A stretch of DNA of 64,000 bases from SZUA-318 sp964412015. GTDB lineage: Bacteria; Gemmatimonadota; Gemmatimonadetes; Longimicrobiales; Gaopeijiaceae. The position numbers and the translations under genes were made by a program. The notes under the pieces are model-generated. The model searched no databases. It was not told the origin of the DNA and saw only the letters and a program-made list of their open reading frames with translations. The stretch spans positions 15,129 through 79,128 of the forward strand of contig CAYPMO010000012.1 of assembly GCA_964412015.1 (NCBI GenBank), read 5' to 3'. Shown one piece after another: positions 24,934 to 33,209 of the stretch (the stretch's first letter is position 1; each line of letters opens with the position of its first letter).

Positions 24934-26082
24934 GGCGAGGGCGCGGCGCGCGGCCTCCTCGAACCAGGGCTCCAGGCGCTGCCACACGCGATCCCAGGTG
25001 AGGGACTCGACGGCGACCCTCCCCGCTCGCGCGAGCCGCCGCCAGAGGAGGTCGTCGTTCGCCACGCGCGTCAGCGCGCGCGCCAGCGCAGCGGCGTCCC
25101 GAGGGGGCACGACGAGGCCGGTGTCGCCATCCCGGACGATCTCCGGGATGCCTCCCACGCTCGTGGCGACGACGGGCAGCCCCGCGGCCATGGCCTCGAG
25201 GAGCACGAGCGGGAAGTTCTCGGCGAGGGAGGGAAGGACCAGGGCGCGCGCGCCCGCCATCAACGTCCTGATCTCCGGGGGCTGCTTCGGCCCGAGGAAC
25301 ACGGCGCGGGCCCCCAGGCCGCGCTGGCGCGCCACGCCCTCGAGCTCTTCGCCCGAAGGCCCCGTCCCGACCAGGAGCAGGCGCGCGTCCGGCCCCATCG
25401 AGGCGAGCGCGTCGAGCAGCGTCGTCACGCCCTTTTCCGGGGAGAGACGTCCCACGAAGAGGATCCCGTCGCGGCCGGCGGGGCCGTCGCCGTCGCTCGG
25501 AGGAGCGAGCCACGCGGGGTCGACGCCGTTGTGGACGACCTCGATCGGTCGATCGCCCCGCGCGTACCCCCGGGACCTCATCATCTCCGCGCCCCACCGA
25601 GACGTGGCGACGATCACGTGCGCGCGCTCGATGACGAAGCGCTCCAGCAGAGCGGCCTGGAGACGCCGTGCCGCCCGCAGGGCCGCGAAGGGGGCCGTCC
25701 GGAGCCGGGGCATGCGGGTCAGGTCCGGCGGATCCGGATGGTGGCTCGTGGCGACGAGCCCGACACCGCGGGGGAGCACGGGGACGACGCCGGCGCCTTC
25801 GGGGGCGCTGGCCTGGACGGCGTCCGGCGTCCATTCGCGAACGAGCCCGAACGCGCCGAGCGCCATCCCGGCCACGTTCGCCACGAGCCTGCGGCGTTCG
25901 GGGATTCCGATCCACCGATAGGGCGGGGTCCATCCGGGAGGCGGAGCACCCTCGCCGACGAAGAGCGCGCGGACGTCGTGTCCGGCCGCGGCTGCCCGGC
26001 AGGCGATCTCGTGCTGGACCCGCTGGCCGCCCCCCGAGCGAGGGTTCCAGGGAGGCAGGTTGTGGACGAAGAGGAGCCGCAT
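24925..26082 (-). CDS. GT4-family glycosyltransferase
   Basis: 385 residues from the ATG giving MRLLFVHNLPPWNPRSGGGQRVQHEIACRA, a clear GT4 N-terminus with the glycine-rich loop; the longer open frame upstream is a shadow of the divergent methyltransferase gene. The C-terminal domain has DGILFVGRLSPEKGVTTLLDAL and LPSLAENFPLVLLEAMAAGLPVVATSVGGIPEIV. The start codon is preceded immediately by CAACTTGGGG, which resembles a -10/-7 promoter element and suggests a very short or absent leader. Divergent from the methyltransferase gene with only 45 bases between. Confidence 0.92.
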   Translation of the reverse strand: MRLLFVHNLPPWNPRSGGGQRVQHEIACRAAAAGHDVRALFVGEGAPPPGWTPPYRWIGIPERRRLVANVAGMALGAFGLVREWTPDAVQASAPEGAGVVPVLPRGVGLVATSHHPDPPDLTRMPRLRTAPFAALRAARRLQAALLERFVIERAHVIVATSRWGAEMMRSRGYARGDRPIEVVHNGVDPAWLAPPSDGDGPAGRDGILFVGRLSPEKGVTTLLDALASMGPDARLLLVGTGPSGEELEGVARQRGLGARAVFLGPKQPPEIRTLMAGARALVLPSLAENFPLVLLEAMAAGLPVVATSVGGIPEIVRDGDTGLVVPPRDAAALARALTRVANDDLLWRRLARAGRVAVESLTWDRVWQRLEPWFEEAARRALASR

Positions 26083-26115
26083 GCCCCAAGTTGGCGCCCC
26101 CCCGAGTGGGACCGC

Positions 26116-26123
26116 TAGCTTTG
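26116..26123 (+). promoter_or_regulatory. TAnnTTTG-type promoter element before the methyltransferase gene
   Basis: TAGCTTTG at 26116-26123 matches the TAnnTTTG -7 element known from Bacteroidota promoters. It ends 4 bases before the GTG start, so the transcript would be leaderless or nearly so. A TTGGCG at 26091-26096 is a possible upstream box. This is a motif match only; the intergenic space is 45 bases and must hold promoters for both divergent genes. Confidence 0.4.
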
Positions 26124-26127
26124 ACCT

Positions 26128-27000
26128 GTGCTTTCCCGCGCCTCCCGGGCCGGCGGTCGGCCCTGTCCCCTCTGCGGAGCGACGGGCTCCGCAGAGTATC
26201 CGAACCCGTGGGGGGTCTCCCTGCGGCGATGCCCCCGGTGTCGCACGCGCTTCGTGGATCCGGCGCCCGACGAGGCCTTCCTCGCGGCGCGGTACGAGGC
26301 GGAGCATCGGTCCGGCAAGTGGCAATCCCTGTTCGACGTCGCTCCCCGGGAGGAGCGGGTGCGGAGGGCGCGACTGCTCACCTCGCTGGCGCGTCCCGCG
26401 TCCCGGCCTCCCCTGGTCCTGGATGTCGGCTTCGGCGATGGCGGGTTCCTGGACGAGGCGGCGACCGAGGGGTGGAAGACGATCGGCCTGGAGGTCTCCC
26501 TGGGCGCGGCGAGGAGCGCTGGCCGGCGTCATGTCCGCGTCGTCGGTACGCTCTCGTGCCTCGCGGACGTGCCCTGGGTGGACGCGGTCACGTACTGGGA
26601 CGTGCTCGAGCACGTCGCCGATCCCGCGGACATGCTGCGCGAGGGACTCGCCAGGCTCCGTTCGGGCGGGCTGGTCGCCCTGAGCATGCCGAACGCCCGC
26701 GGAACGGAAGCGTGGGTCCGTGGGGCGCACTGGCGGTACCACGACCTCTCGACCTACGGCCACCTCCTGCACACGGGTCCTGGTCCCCTCGCCGGGCTTC
26801 TGAGGAGGCTGGGCCTCCGGGTCGAGCACCGCGAGACGTCCGGCTCCGTGGATCTCAGGAACCTGGTCGAGGCGTGGGGTGAGGGGCGGGCCAAGCGCGG
26901 GGCCCAGTGGGCCCTGGACAAGGCCAGCGGCGCGCTGGCCAGGGTCGCCGAGCCGCTCGGGGCCGGGAACACCCTGCTCCTCGTGGCCCGGAAACCGTGA
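26128..27000 (+). CDS. SAM-dependent methyltransferase with N-terminal zinc ribbon
   Basis: A 290-residue class I methyltransferase (Methyltransf_23 type). The N-terminus has CPLC and CPRC pairs (about residues 13-37) forming a zinc ribbon. The SAM-binding motif I is LVLDVGFGDGGFLDEA near residue 95, and DAVTYWDVLEHVADPADMLREGL is the post-motif region. Such proteins in glycan loci methylate sugars or act on glycolipid intermediates. Starts at GTG 26128 just after a promoter-like TAGCTTTG. A paralogue with the same layout is at 35431-36366. Confidence 0.88.
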   Translation: MLSRASRAGGRPCPLCGATGSAEYPNPWGVSLRRCPRCRTRFVDPAPDEAFLAARYEAEHRSGKWQSLFDVAPREERVRRARLLTSLARPASRPPLVLDVGFGDGGFLDEAATEGWKTIGLEVSLGAARSAGRRHVRVVGTLSCLADVPWVDAVTYWDVLEHVADPADMLREGLARLRSGGLVALSMPNARGTEAWVRGAHWRYHDLSTYGHLLHTGPGPLAGLLRRLGLRVEHRETSGSVDLRNLVEAWGEGRAKRGAQWALDKASGALARVAEPLGAGNTLLLVARKP

Positions 27001-27008
27001 GCGGCGCG

Positions 27009-27038
27009 TTGACCCTCGCGACGCCGGCCCGGTACCTT
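27009..27038 (+). promoter_or_regulatory. Possible promoter before the membrane protein at 27131
   Basis: TTGACC at 27009-27014 is followed after 18 bases by TACCTT at 27033-27038. The -35 box is good and the -10 box moderate. It lies in the 130-base gap between the methyltransferase gene and the membrane protein gene, the largest gap in this run of + strand genes, so an internal promoter is plausible. Confidence 0.4.
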
Positions 27039-27130
27039 CGTATCCGCGGCCGTGACGTCCCGGGTACCCGTGCTCAGCACGGGTCGCGGCCCGCTGGATT
27101 CCTCAGCCAGGCCCCCCGTCCCGGAGACCG

Positions 27131-28528
27131 ATGAAGACCACACAGCGAGGCCTGCTCGGCGCGGCTCCGGGCATCGCGGTGCTCGGTGCTCTGGCGGCCT
27201 CTCTCGGGGTGACGGACGCCGGCTCCCGGCTCGCGGTTTCCTTGCTGTCCGTGCTCGGGCTGCTGGCCACGCTCTGGCTGGCGCGCGTGCAACGCGACCC
27301 CGGGGCGAAGGCGTTCCTGCGGGACCTCATGCTCGTCGGGGCCGGCGGTCGCCTGCTCCTGTTCGCGCTGATCCAGCAATCGGTGGGCCCCTACGTCTTC
27401 GCGCCGGACCAGTATCCGTTCGAGAGCCTCGGGCTCGCGCTCTCGCGGAACTGGGCGGGGCTCGGGCCCGTGCCCAGCCAGCTCGTCGGCTCGCTCCAGG
27501 TCGCCTACCCGACCTTGAACGCGCTCGCGTTCACGATCTTCGGCGACGCGAAGGGCCCGGTGCCGATGCTGAACATCTTCCTGTCCACGTGGACCGCGAT
27601 CCCGGCCTACCACCTCGCCCTGACACTGCTGCGGGGGAACGTGTCCGTCGCGCGGTGGGCCGCGGGGCTCACGACGTTCTTCCCGTCGCTCATGCTCTGG
27701 TCCGTGCTGAACGTCCGTGAGGCGCCGGCGATCCTCGTGCTCGTGTCGGGCGTGCTGTTCTTCGTCCGCTTCCAGCGGGGGGGAAGCCTGTGGGACCTCG
27801 TCGGCGCCGCGCTGATGCTCCTGATCCTCACCCTCTTCCGGGAGTACCTCACGGTCCTGGTCGGCGTGGGCGCGAGCGCCGGGGTCCTGATGGGCAAGAG
27901 CCGCTCGCCCGGCCGGGCGCTCTTCGCGGGAAGCCTGGTCCTCATGGTGCTCGCGCTGGCCGCGGAGCGCCTGGACGTGGCGGGTGCGCTCATCGACGAC
28001 AGCTCCCTCGAGACGCTCCAGTACCTCCGCCTGGACATGGCGCGCGGCGCGGGCTCGGCGTACGGGACGGGCGCGGACGTCTCGACGCTGGGAGGCGCGC
28101 TCGCGTTCCTGCCGGTCGGCCTCGCCTACTTCCTGCTGGCGCCGTTCCCGTGGTCGATCGGTTCCACGCTCCAGGCCATCACGCTCCCCGAGACCCTGAT
28201 CTGGTACGCGGTGATTCCCTTCGCGCTCTGGGGCGCCTGGCTCGTGTTCCGCCACGACCTGCGCGCGTTCACCGTGCCCCTCAGCACGATCATCCTCGTC
28301 ACGTTCGCCTACGCCCTCGTGGAGGGAAACGTCGGGACCGCGTACCGGCACCGCGCGCAGATCCTGCCGCTTGTCTTCGTGTTCGCCGCGATCGGGATCC
28401 GGGATGCCTGGGCGGTCTATACCGCGAGGCGCAGGGAGCGGCGCGCCGCGGTGAAGCGGGCGATCGAGCGGCAGCGCGGTGGCTCCGGGGTGCGGCACGC
28501 AGGGCCGGTCCAGGGCCGTGGACCGTAG
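27131..28528 (+). CDS. Polytopic membrane protein, GT-C-like, in the polysaccharide locus
   Basis: 465 residues with about 10-11 hydrophobic segments and a basic, cytoplasmic-looking C-terminal tail (ARRRERRAAVKRAIERQR). I do not recognise a specific family. After the second segment lies VGPYVFAPDQYPFESLGLAL, an acidic loop where a GT-C fold would place its metal or catalytic carboxylate, and a MLWSVLNVREAPAILVL segment typical of lipid-linked-sugar membrane enzymes. Its overlap of 11 bases with the following GT4 gene and the surrounding locus suggest a role in glycan transfer or polymerisation. A second Wzy-like role is an alternative. Confidence 0.6.
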   Translation: MKTTQRGLLGAAPGIAVLGALAASLGVTDAGSRLAVSLLSVLGLLATLWLARVQRDPGAKAFLRDLMLVGAGGRLLLFALIQQSVGPYVFAPDQYPFESLGLALSRNWAGLGPVPSQLVGSLQVAYPTLNALAFTIFGDAKGPVPMLNIFLSTWTAIPAYHLALTLLRGNVSVARWAAGLTTFFPSLMLWSVLNVREAPAILVLVSGVLFFVRFQRGGSLWDLVGAALMLLILTLFREYLTVLVGVGASAGVLMGKSRSPGRALFAGSLVLMVLALAAERLDVAGALIDDSSLETLQYLRLDMARGAGSAYGTGADVSTLGGALAFLPVGLAYFLLAPFPWSIGSTLQAITLPETLIWYAVIPFALWGAWLVFRHDLRAFTVPLSTIILVTFAYALVEGNVGTAYRHRAQILPLVFVFAAIGIRDAWAVYTARRRERRAAVKRAIERQRGGSGVRHAGPVQGRGP

Positions 28529-29639
28529 GGTCGTCCTGACCTTGGTCGAGTCCCTCCGGCTCGGAGGGGCCGAGCGGCTCGTCGCGACCACCGTGCGGCG
28601 GCTCGACCGGGAGCGGTTCCTGCCGATCGTGGCGTACCTGCACGGCCCGGCCGACCTGGCGGAGGGTATCCGCGACGGAGGCGTCGCCGTCCACGAGATC
28701 GGATTCCGGGGGCCGCGCGACCTCCCGCGCGCGGTGCGACGGGTCCGGGCGCTGGTGCGCCGAGAGCGCGTGGACATCGTCCACACGCACCTGTACTTCG
28801 CGAACGTCGTGGGGCGTCTGGCGGCCGCGGGGCTCGCCCGCGTCGTCGGCACGCTCCACAACCCCGACTACACGTACGAGGCGCGATCCACGCCGCGGTT
28901 CTTCGTGCGGAAGGAGCTGGACCGGGCCACGATGGCCCTGGCGCGCCCCCGTCTGCTCGCCGTGAGCGAGGAGGTGCGCCGCGACTACGAGAAGCACTTC
29001 GGGGACCGTGGCGTCCGCGTCCTCCACAACTACGTGGACGTGGCGGCCCTGCGGGCGGAGCTGGCCGGCGTCGACCGCGACGCGGAGCGGCGCGCGTGGG
29101 GCCTCGCGCGCTCGGACGTCGTGTTCCTCCACGTCGGACGGTTCCACCGCCAGAAGGCGCACGACGTCCTGCTGCGCGCGTTCGCGGAGGCGCTCCGGGA
29201 CGCGCCCCCGCTGCGCTTGCTGCTCGCGGGCTCGGGCGCCCTCGAGCCGGAGATGCGCGCCCTGGCCGGAGACCTCGACCTGGGGGACCGCGTGCTCTTC
29301 CTCGGAAGCGTCGCCCGGATGGCCCCTCTGTACGCCGCGGCGGACGCGTTCGTGTTCCCCTCGCGCTACGAGGCGTTCGGCATCGCGTTGCTGGAGGCGA
29401 TGGTGGCGGGCCTCCCCGCCGCGGTCACCCGGGCCGGCGGGATCCCCGAGGTCGCGACCCAGGAGACCGCGCTCTTCGTGGATCCCGAGCGCGTGAGCCC
29501 GCTCGCGCTCGCGATCGTCCGGCTGGCTCGGGACGCCGGCCTCCGCGCCCGCCTGGGGGCCGGGGCGGCGCGCGTCGCCGAGCGGTTCGATGCGCCGGCG
29601 TGGGTGAGCCGGCTCGAGGCGATCTATGAAGAGGCCTGA
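28518..29639 (+). CDS. GT4-family glycosyltransferase
   Basis: 373 residues from GTG 28518, starting VDRRVVLTLVESLRLGGAERLV, the typical GT4 beginning with the LGGAE loop. The middle RERVDIVHTHLYFANVVGRLAA and the C-terminal VVFLHVGRFHRQKAHDVLLRAF and FPSRYEAFGIALLEAMVAGLPAAVTRAGGIPEV define the family. It overlaps the upstream membrane protein by 11 bases and the downstream one by 14, so the three are translationally coupled. Donor and acceptor are not predictable. Confidence 0.92.
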   Translation: MDRRVVLTLVESLRLGGAERLVATTVRRLDRERFLPIVAYLHGPADLAEGIRDGGVAVHEIGFRGPRDLPRAVRRVRALVRRERVDIVHTHLYFANVVGRLAAAGLARVVGTLHNPDYTYEARSTPRFFVRKELDRATMALARPRLLAVSEEVRRDYEKHFGDRGVRVLHNYVDVAALRAELAGVDRDAERRAWGLARSDVVFLHVGRFHRQKAHDVLLRAFAEALRDAPPLRLLLAGSGALEPEMRALAGDLDLGDRVLFLGSVARMAPLYAAADAFVFPSRYEAFGIALLEAMVAGLPAAVTRAGGIPEVATQETALFVDPERVSPLALAIVRLARDAGLRARLGAGAARVAERFDAPAWVSRLEAIYEEA

Positions 29640-30942
29640 GGGCGTCCTCCTCGCCGTCCTGGTGGCGGCGCTCGCGCTCCGGCTCGGGGCGGCGCTCGCC
29701 TGGGATCGTCCTCTGACGGGGGACGAGCTCGACTACGACCGGCTCGGCGTCTCCATCGCGGCGGGCGACGGGCTGGTGGACGGGCGGGGCCGCCCCTCGG
29801 CGTTCCGGCCTCCCGCCTATCCGGCGCTGGTGGGAGCGGTTTACGCGCTCGCGGGCCCGCGCCCCGTGCTCGTGCGCGTGCTCCAGGCACTCGTGGGCAC
29901 GGCGACGGTCCTGCTCGTCTTCGTCCTGGGACGAGCGGCGGCGGGACGGGGCGCGGGCCTGGTCGCCGCGGGGATCGTCGCCGTGGACTTCGCCCAGGTG
30001 GCCGCCACGGCGAGGCTTCTCAGCGAGACCACGTTCACGGCGGTGCTCGTAGGTCTCGTGCTCGCGTCCGTGCGCGCGGTGGACGCGCTGCGCTCCGGGC
30101 GCGAGGCGTGGAGGCCCGCGGCGCTCGCCGGGGCGCTCGGGGGGCTGGGTGCGCTCCTGCGGGGCATCCTGCTGCCGTACCCGATCCTGCTCGCCGCGGG
30201 GATCGCCTGGGCGGAGCGCCGCCGTCCGGCGGCGGCCTGGCGCGCGATCGCGGCCGTGGCGCTCGGGTGGGTCCTCGTGCTGGCGCCCTGGACGCTCCGC
30301 AACGCGCGCGCGCTCGACGCGTTCGTGCCGGTCACGACGCAGGTGGGGATCACGTTCTACTCCTCGCAGAACCCACCCGAGGGTCGGATCTTCGGCGTCC
30401 TGTCCCGCGACGCGACGACGGCGTCGGTAGCCGGCCTGCCCGAGACGGAGCGCAGCCGGGTCCTCCTGCGCGCGGGGCTCGACAGCCTGCGCGCCGACCC
30501 GCTCGGCTCGGCGCGCCTGGAGGCGCTGAAGCTCCTCTTCTTCGTCGTGCCGTTCGACTGGGAGGTGCTCCCGTGGTACGGGGCCCTGAACCCCACGTAC
30601 GCCTTCGTCGCGATCTGGTGCCTCGTCGCCCTCGTGATCGTCGTGCGCCGCGGGCGGGCCCGGGAAGCGCTCGCGCGGTGGCCGCTGTGGCTTCCGATCG
30701 CGTTCTTCCTCGCGATGGCCCTGGTGTTCTACGGGAGCCCGCGGCTCAGGCTGCCCGTGGAGCCGCTCGCGGCCGTCGCGGCGGCGTGGGGCCTGACCCG
30801 TGTGGCCGCGAGCGGCGGGCGCGGGCGGGCGGTCGCGCTCGCCCTCGCGACGTTCGTGCCCCTCCTCGGCGTGTTCGCGTTCGGCGAGCAGGCGAAGGCG
30901 CTCGTGCGCGCGCTCGCCCGGGCCGTGGGCCTCTGGAGCTGA
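29626..30942 (+). CDS. ArnT/GT39-like membrane glycosyltransferase
   Basis: A 438-residue polytopic GT-C protein. The first periplasmic loop has PLTGDELDYDRLGVSIAAGDGLVDGRGRPSAFRPPAYPALVGAVYAL. The Asp-Glu pair (GDELDY) and the RPPAYP motif are typical of the PMT/ArnT (PMT_2) family, which uses polyprenyl-phosphate sugars as donors. About 10 hydrophobic segments follow. Probable role: transferring a sugar from a lipid donor to a glycan or lipid in the periplasm. A second protein of similar type is encoded at 33196-34710. Confidence 0.82.
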   Translation: MKRPEGVLLAVLVAALALRLGAALAWDRPLTGDELDYDRLGVSIAAGDGLVDGRGRPSAFRPPAYPALVGAVYALAGPRPVLVRVLQALVGTATVLLVFVLGRAAAGRGAGLVAAGIVAVDFAQVAATARLLSETTFTAVLVGLVLASVRAVDALRSGREAWRPAALAGALGGLGALLRGILLPYPILLAAGIAWAERRRPAAAWRAIAAVALGWVLVLAPWTLRNARALDAFVPVTTQVGITFYSSQNPPEGRIFGVLSRDATTASVAGLPETERSRVLLRAGLDSLRADPLGSARLEALKLLFFVVPFDWEVLPWYGALNPTYAFVAIWCLVALVIVVRRGRAREALARWPLWLPIAFFLAMALVFYGSPRLRLPVEPLAAVAAAWGLTRVAASGGRGRAVALALATFVPLLGVFAFGEQAKALVRALARAVGLWS

Positions 30943-30945
30943 GCC

Positions 30946-32130
30946 GTGCGCGTCCTCTATCTCTCCTACGACGGCGCGCTCGATCCCCTCGGGCGCTCGC
31001 AGGTGGTCCCCTACCTGGAGGGGCTCGCGGGGGAGGGGATCCGCCACGACCTGCTCACGTTCGAGAAGCCCGCGCGCGCCGCGGTCGCGGCGGACGTGGC
31101 GGGAATGCGCGCGCGCCTCGCCGCCCGCGGGATCGGCTGGCACCCGTTGCCCTACACGAAGCGCCCTCCCGTGCTCGCCACGGCCTGGGACCTCGCGCGC
31201 GGCGTCCGGCTCGCGACCCGCCTGGCGCGCGAGGCGCGCTACGACCTGCTGCACGCGCGCTCGTATCCGGCGGCGGTGGTCGCGCGCGCGGTGGGCGGCC
31301 GGCTCGGCATCCCATGGGTGTTCGACATCCGGGGCCTGTATCCCGAGGAGCGGGTGGACGGCGGCCTGTGGAAGGCCGGGAGCGTCGTCCACCGCGTGAC
31401 CAAACGCGTCGAGGCCGACCTCTATCGCGACTGCGCGGCCCTCGTGACGCTCACCGAGGCGAGCCTGCCCTGGATCTCGGGGCTGCTCGCCGACGTGGGG
31501 GGGCGGGCGCGGACGACCGTCATCCCGACGTGCGTGGACCTCGACCTGTTCGCGCCCGCCTCCGCTCCGGAGGGCCCGTTCCGGCTCGCGTATTTCGGCT
31601 CGGTGGGCACGTGGTACCTGCTGGACACCATGATGGCCTTCGGCGCCGCCGTGATGGACCTGGAGTCGGGCGCCCGGCTGAAGTTCGTGGTGAACTCCGA
31701 CCCCGGGCTCGTACGGGCGCGCGCCGAGGCGAGCGGCATCGCCGCGGAGCGCCTGGAGGTCGCCTCGGTCCGGCACGAGGACGTGCCCTCGGCGCTCGCG
31801 GACGCGCACGCGACGTTCTTCTTCATCCACCGCGGTCCGTCCGCCGTGGGGTTCCACCAGACCAAGCTGGGCGAGTCGCTCGCGCTCGGCCTGCCCGTGG
31901 CGGCCAACCGCGGTGTGGGAGACACCGCGCGGATCCTGGAGGGCGAGGGCGTGGGCGTCGTCGTGGAGGGAACCGACCCGGCGGCCCTGGCGGAGGGAGC
32001 CCGGCGGCTCGTCGCGCTCGCCGGAGAGCCGGGGATCCGCGCCCGCTGCCGCGCCGTGGCGGAGAAGCGCTACCGTCTCACCGACGGGGTGCGGCGCTAC
32101 GCCGCGCTCTACCGGGAGGTCGCCTCGTGA
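30946..32130 (+). CDS. GT4-family glycosyltransferase
   Basis: 394 residues starting at GTG: V/MRVLYLSYDGALDPLGRSQVVPYLEGLA. This start and the YDLLHARSYPAAVVA and WVFDIRGLYPEERVDGG segments are typical of a GT4 subgroup often found in exopolysaccharide clusters. The donor domain has FRLAYFGSVGTWYLLDTM and HQTKLGESLALGLPVAANRGVGDTARIL; the usual E-x7-E second glutamate is replaced in part. Its stop overlaps the next GTG start by 4 bases. Confidence 0.88.
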   Translation: MRVLYLSYDGALDPLGRSQVVPYLEGLAGEGIRHDLLTFEKPARAAVAADVAGMRARLAARGIGWHPLPYTKRPPVLATAWDLARGVRLATRLAREARYDLLHARSYPAAVVARAVGGRLGIPWVFDIRGLYPEERVDGGLWKAGSVVHRVTKRVEADLYRDCAALVTLTEASLPWISGLLADVGGRARTTVIPTCVDLDLFAPASAPEGPFRLAYFGSVGTWYLLDTMMAFGAAVMDLESGARLKFVVNSDPGLVRARAEASGIAAERLEVASVRHEDVPSALADAHATFFFIHRGPSAVGFHQTKLGESLALGLPVAANRGVGDTARILEGEGVGVVVEGTDPAALAEGARRLVALAGEPGIRARCRAVAEKRYRLTDGVRRYAALYREVAS

Positions 32131-33209
32131 ACCTCGTGGTCCTCTGTCCCTATCCGGCCGGGAAGGCGCCGAGCCAGCGCCTCAAGTACGAGCAGTACTT
32201 CGAGAGCTGGAGCGCGGCGGGCTGGAGCGTGGACGTGCGTCCCTTCTGGGACGAGGCGGCTTGGGAGGCGCTCTACCGACCGGGCCTCTCGCTCCGCAAG
32301 ATCGCGGGTTTCCTGCGGGGACTCCTGCGCCGGCGCGCCGACCGGCGCGCCGCGTCGCGCGCGGACCTGGTCTATCTGCACCTCGAGGCCGTGCCCCTCG
32401 GGCCGCCCTGGATCGAGCGGAGCCTGGCGCGCGCGGGAATCCCGATCGTCTACGACATCGACGACCTCATCCATCTGCCCCACTCCTCGGGCGCCAACCC
32501 GTTCATGCGCCGGCTCCGGCCGACGGGGAAGGTGTCCGAGCTCGTGCGCCTCGCCCGGGTGGTCGTGGTGTGCACGGAGTACCTCGCGGAGTACGCGAGG
32601 CGATGGAACCCTCGCGTGCACAACATCTCGTCCACGATCGACACCGACGCGTACGTGCCGCGCGAGACCGGGTCCGCCACGCAGGGCGTCGTCGTCGGGT
32701 GGAGCGGCAGCCACAGCACCTCGCCCTATCTGCACCTCCTCGACGATGTGCTCCGCGAGTTGCACGCCTCCGACGGGATCCGCCTGACGGTGATCGGGGA
32801 CCCCGGGTTCTCGCTTTCCGGCGTGCCCGTGGACGCGCGGGCGTGGGCGCTCGAGCGGGAGGTGGCCGACCTGGCCGAGATCGACATCGGCGTGTACCCG
32901 CTTCCCGACGCCGAGTGGGTCCTCGGGAAGAGCGGCCTGAAGGCGCTCCAGTACATGGGCATGGGGATCCCGACCGTCGCAGAGCGCATCGGGACGAACC
33001 CGACGATCATCCGCGACGGCGAGAACGGCCTGCTGGCGTCCACGCCCGAGGAATGGCGGGACGCGATCCGTTTGCTCGTGCGGGATCCCGCGCTCCGGCA
33101 TCGCCTGGGCCAGGCGGGGCGCCGCACGGTCGAGGAGCGCTACTCGGTGAACGCGAACGCGCCCCGCTACCTCGAGGTCCTCCGGGAGGCGATGCGTGCG
33201 AGGGGCTGA
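32127..33209 (+). CDS. GT4-like glycosyltransferase
   Basis: 360 residues from GTG 32127, V/MNLVVLCPYPAGKAPSQRLKYEQYFESW. The early RLKYEQY motif and the IPIVYDIDDLIHLPHSS segment mark a GT-B subgroup often annotated as glycosyltransferase family 4 or 1 in polysaccharide loci. The donor domain contains VVVGWSGSHSTSPYLHLLDDVL and KSGLKALQYMGMGIPTVAERIGTNPTII. Coupled by a 4-base overlap upstream and a 14-base overlap downstream. The long frame extending upstream of this start is a shadow. Confidence 0.87.
   Translation: MNLVVLCPYPAGKAPSQRLKYEQYFESWSAAGWSVDVRPFWDEAAWEALYRPGLSLRKIAGFLRGLLRRRADRRAASRADLVYLHLEAVPLGPPWIERSLARAGIPIVYDIDDLIHLPHSSGANPFMRRLRPTGKVSELVRLARVVVVCTEYLAEYARRWNPRVHNISSTIDTDAYVPRETGSATQGVVVGWSGSHSTSPYLHLLDDVLRELHASDGIRLTVIGDPGFSLSGVPVDARAWALEREVADLAEIDIGVYPLPDAEWVLGKSGLKALQYMGMGIPTVAERIGTNPTIIRDGENGLLASTPEEWRDAIRLLVRDPALRHRLGQAGRRTVEERYSVNANAPRYLEVLREAMRARG

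Noticed and set aside
29425..31857. 810-codon antisense frame opposite the glycosyltransferase genes
   Set aside because: Arg/Glu/His/Pro-rich low-complexity translation; the + strand carries clear GT4 and GT39-like genes with motifs.
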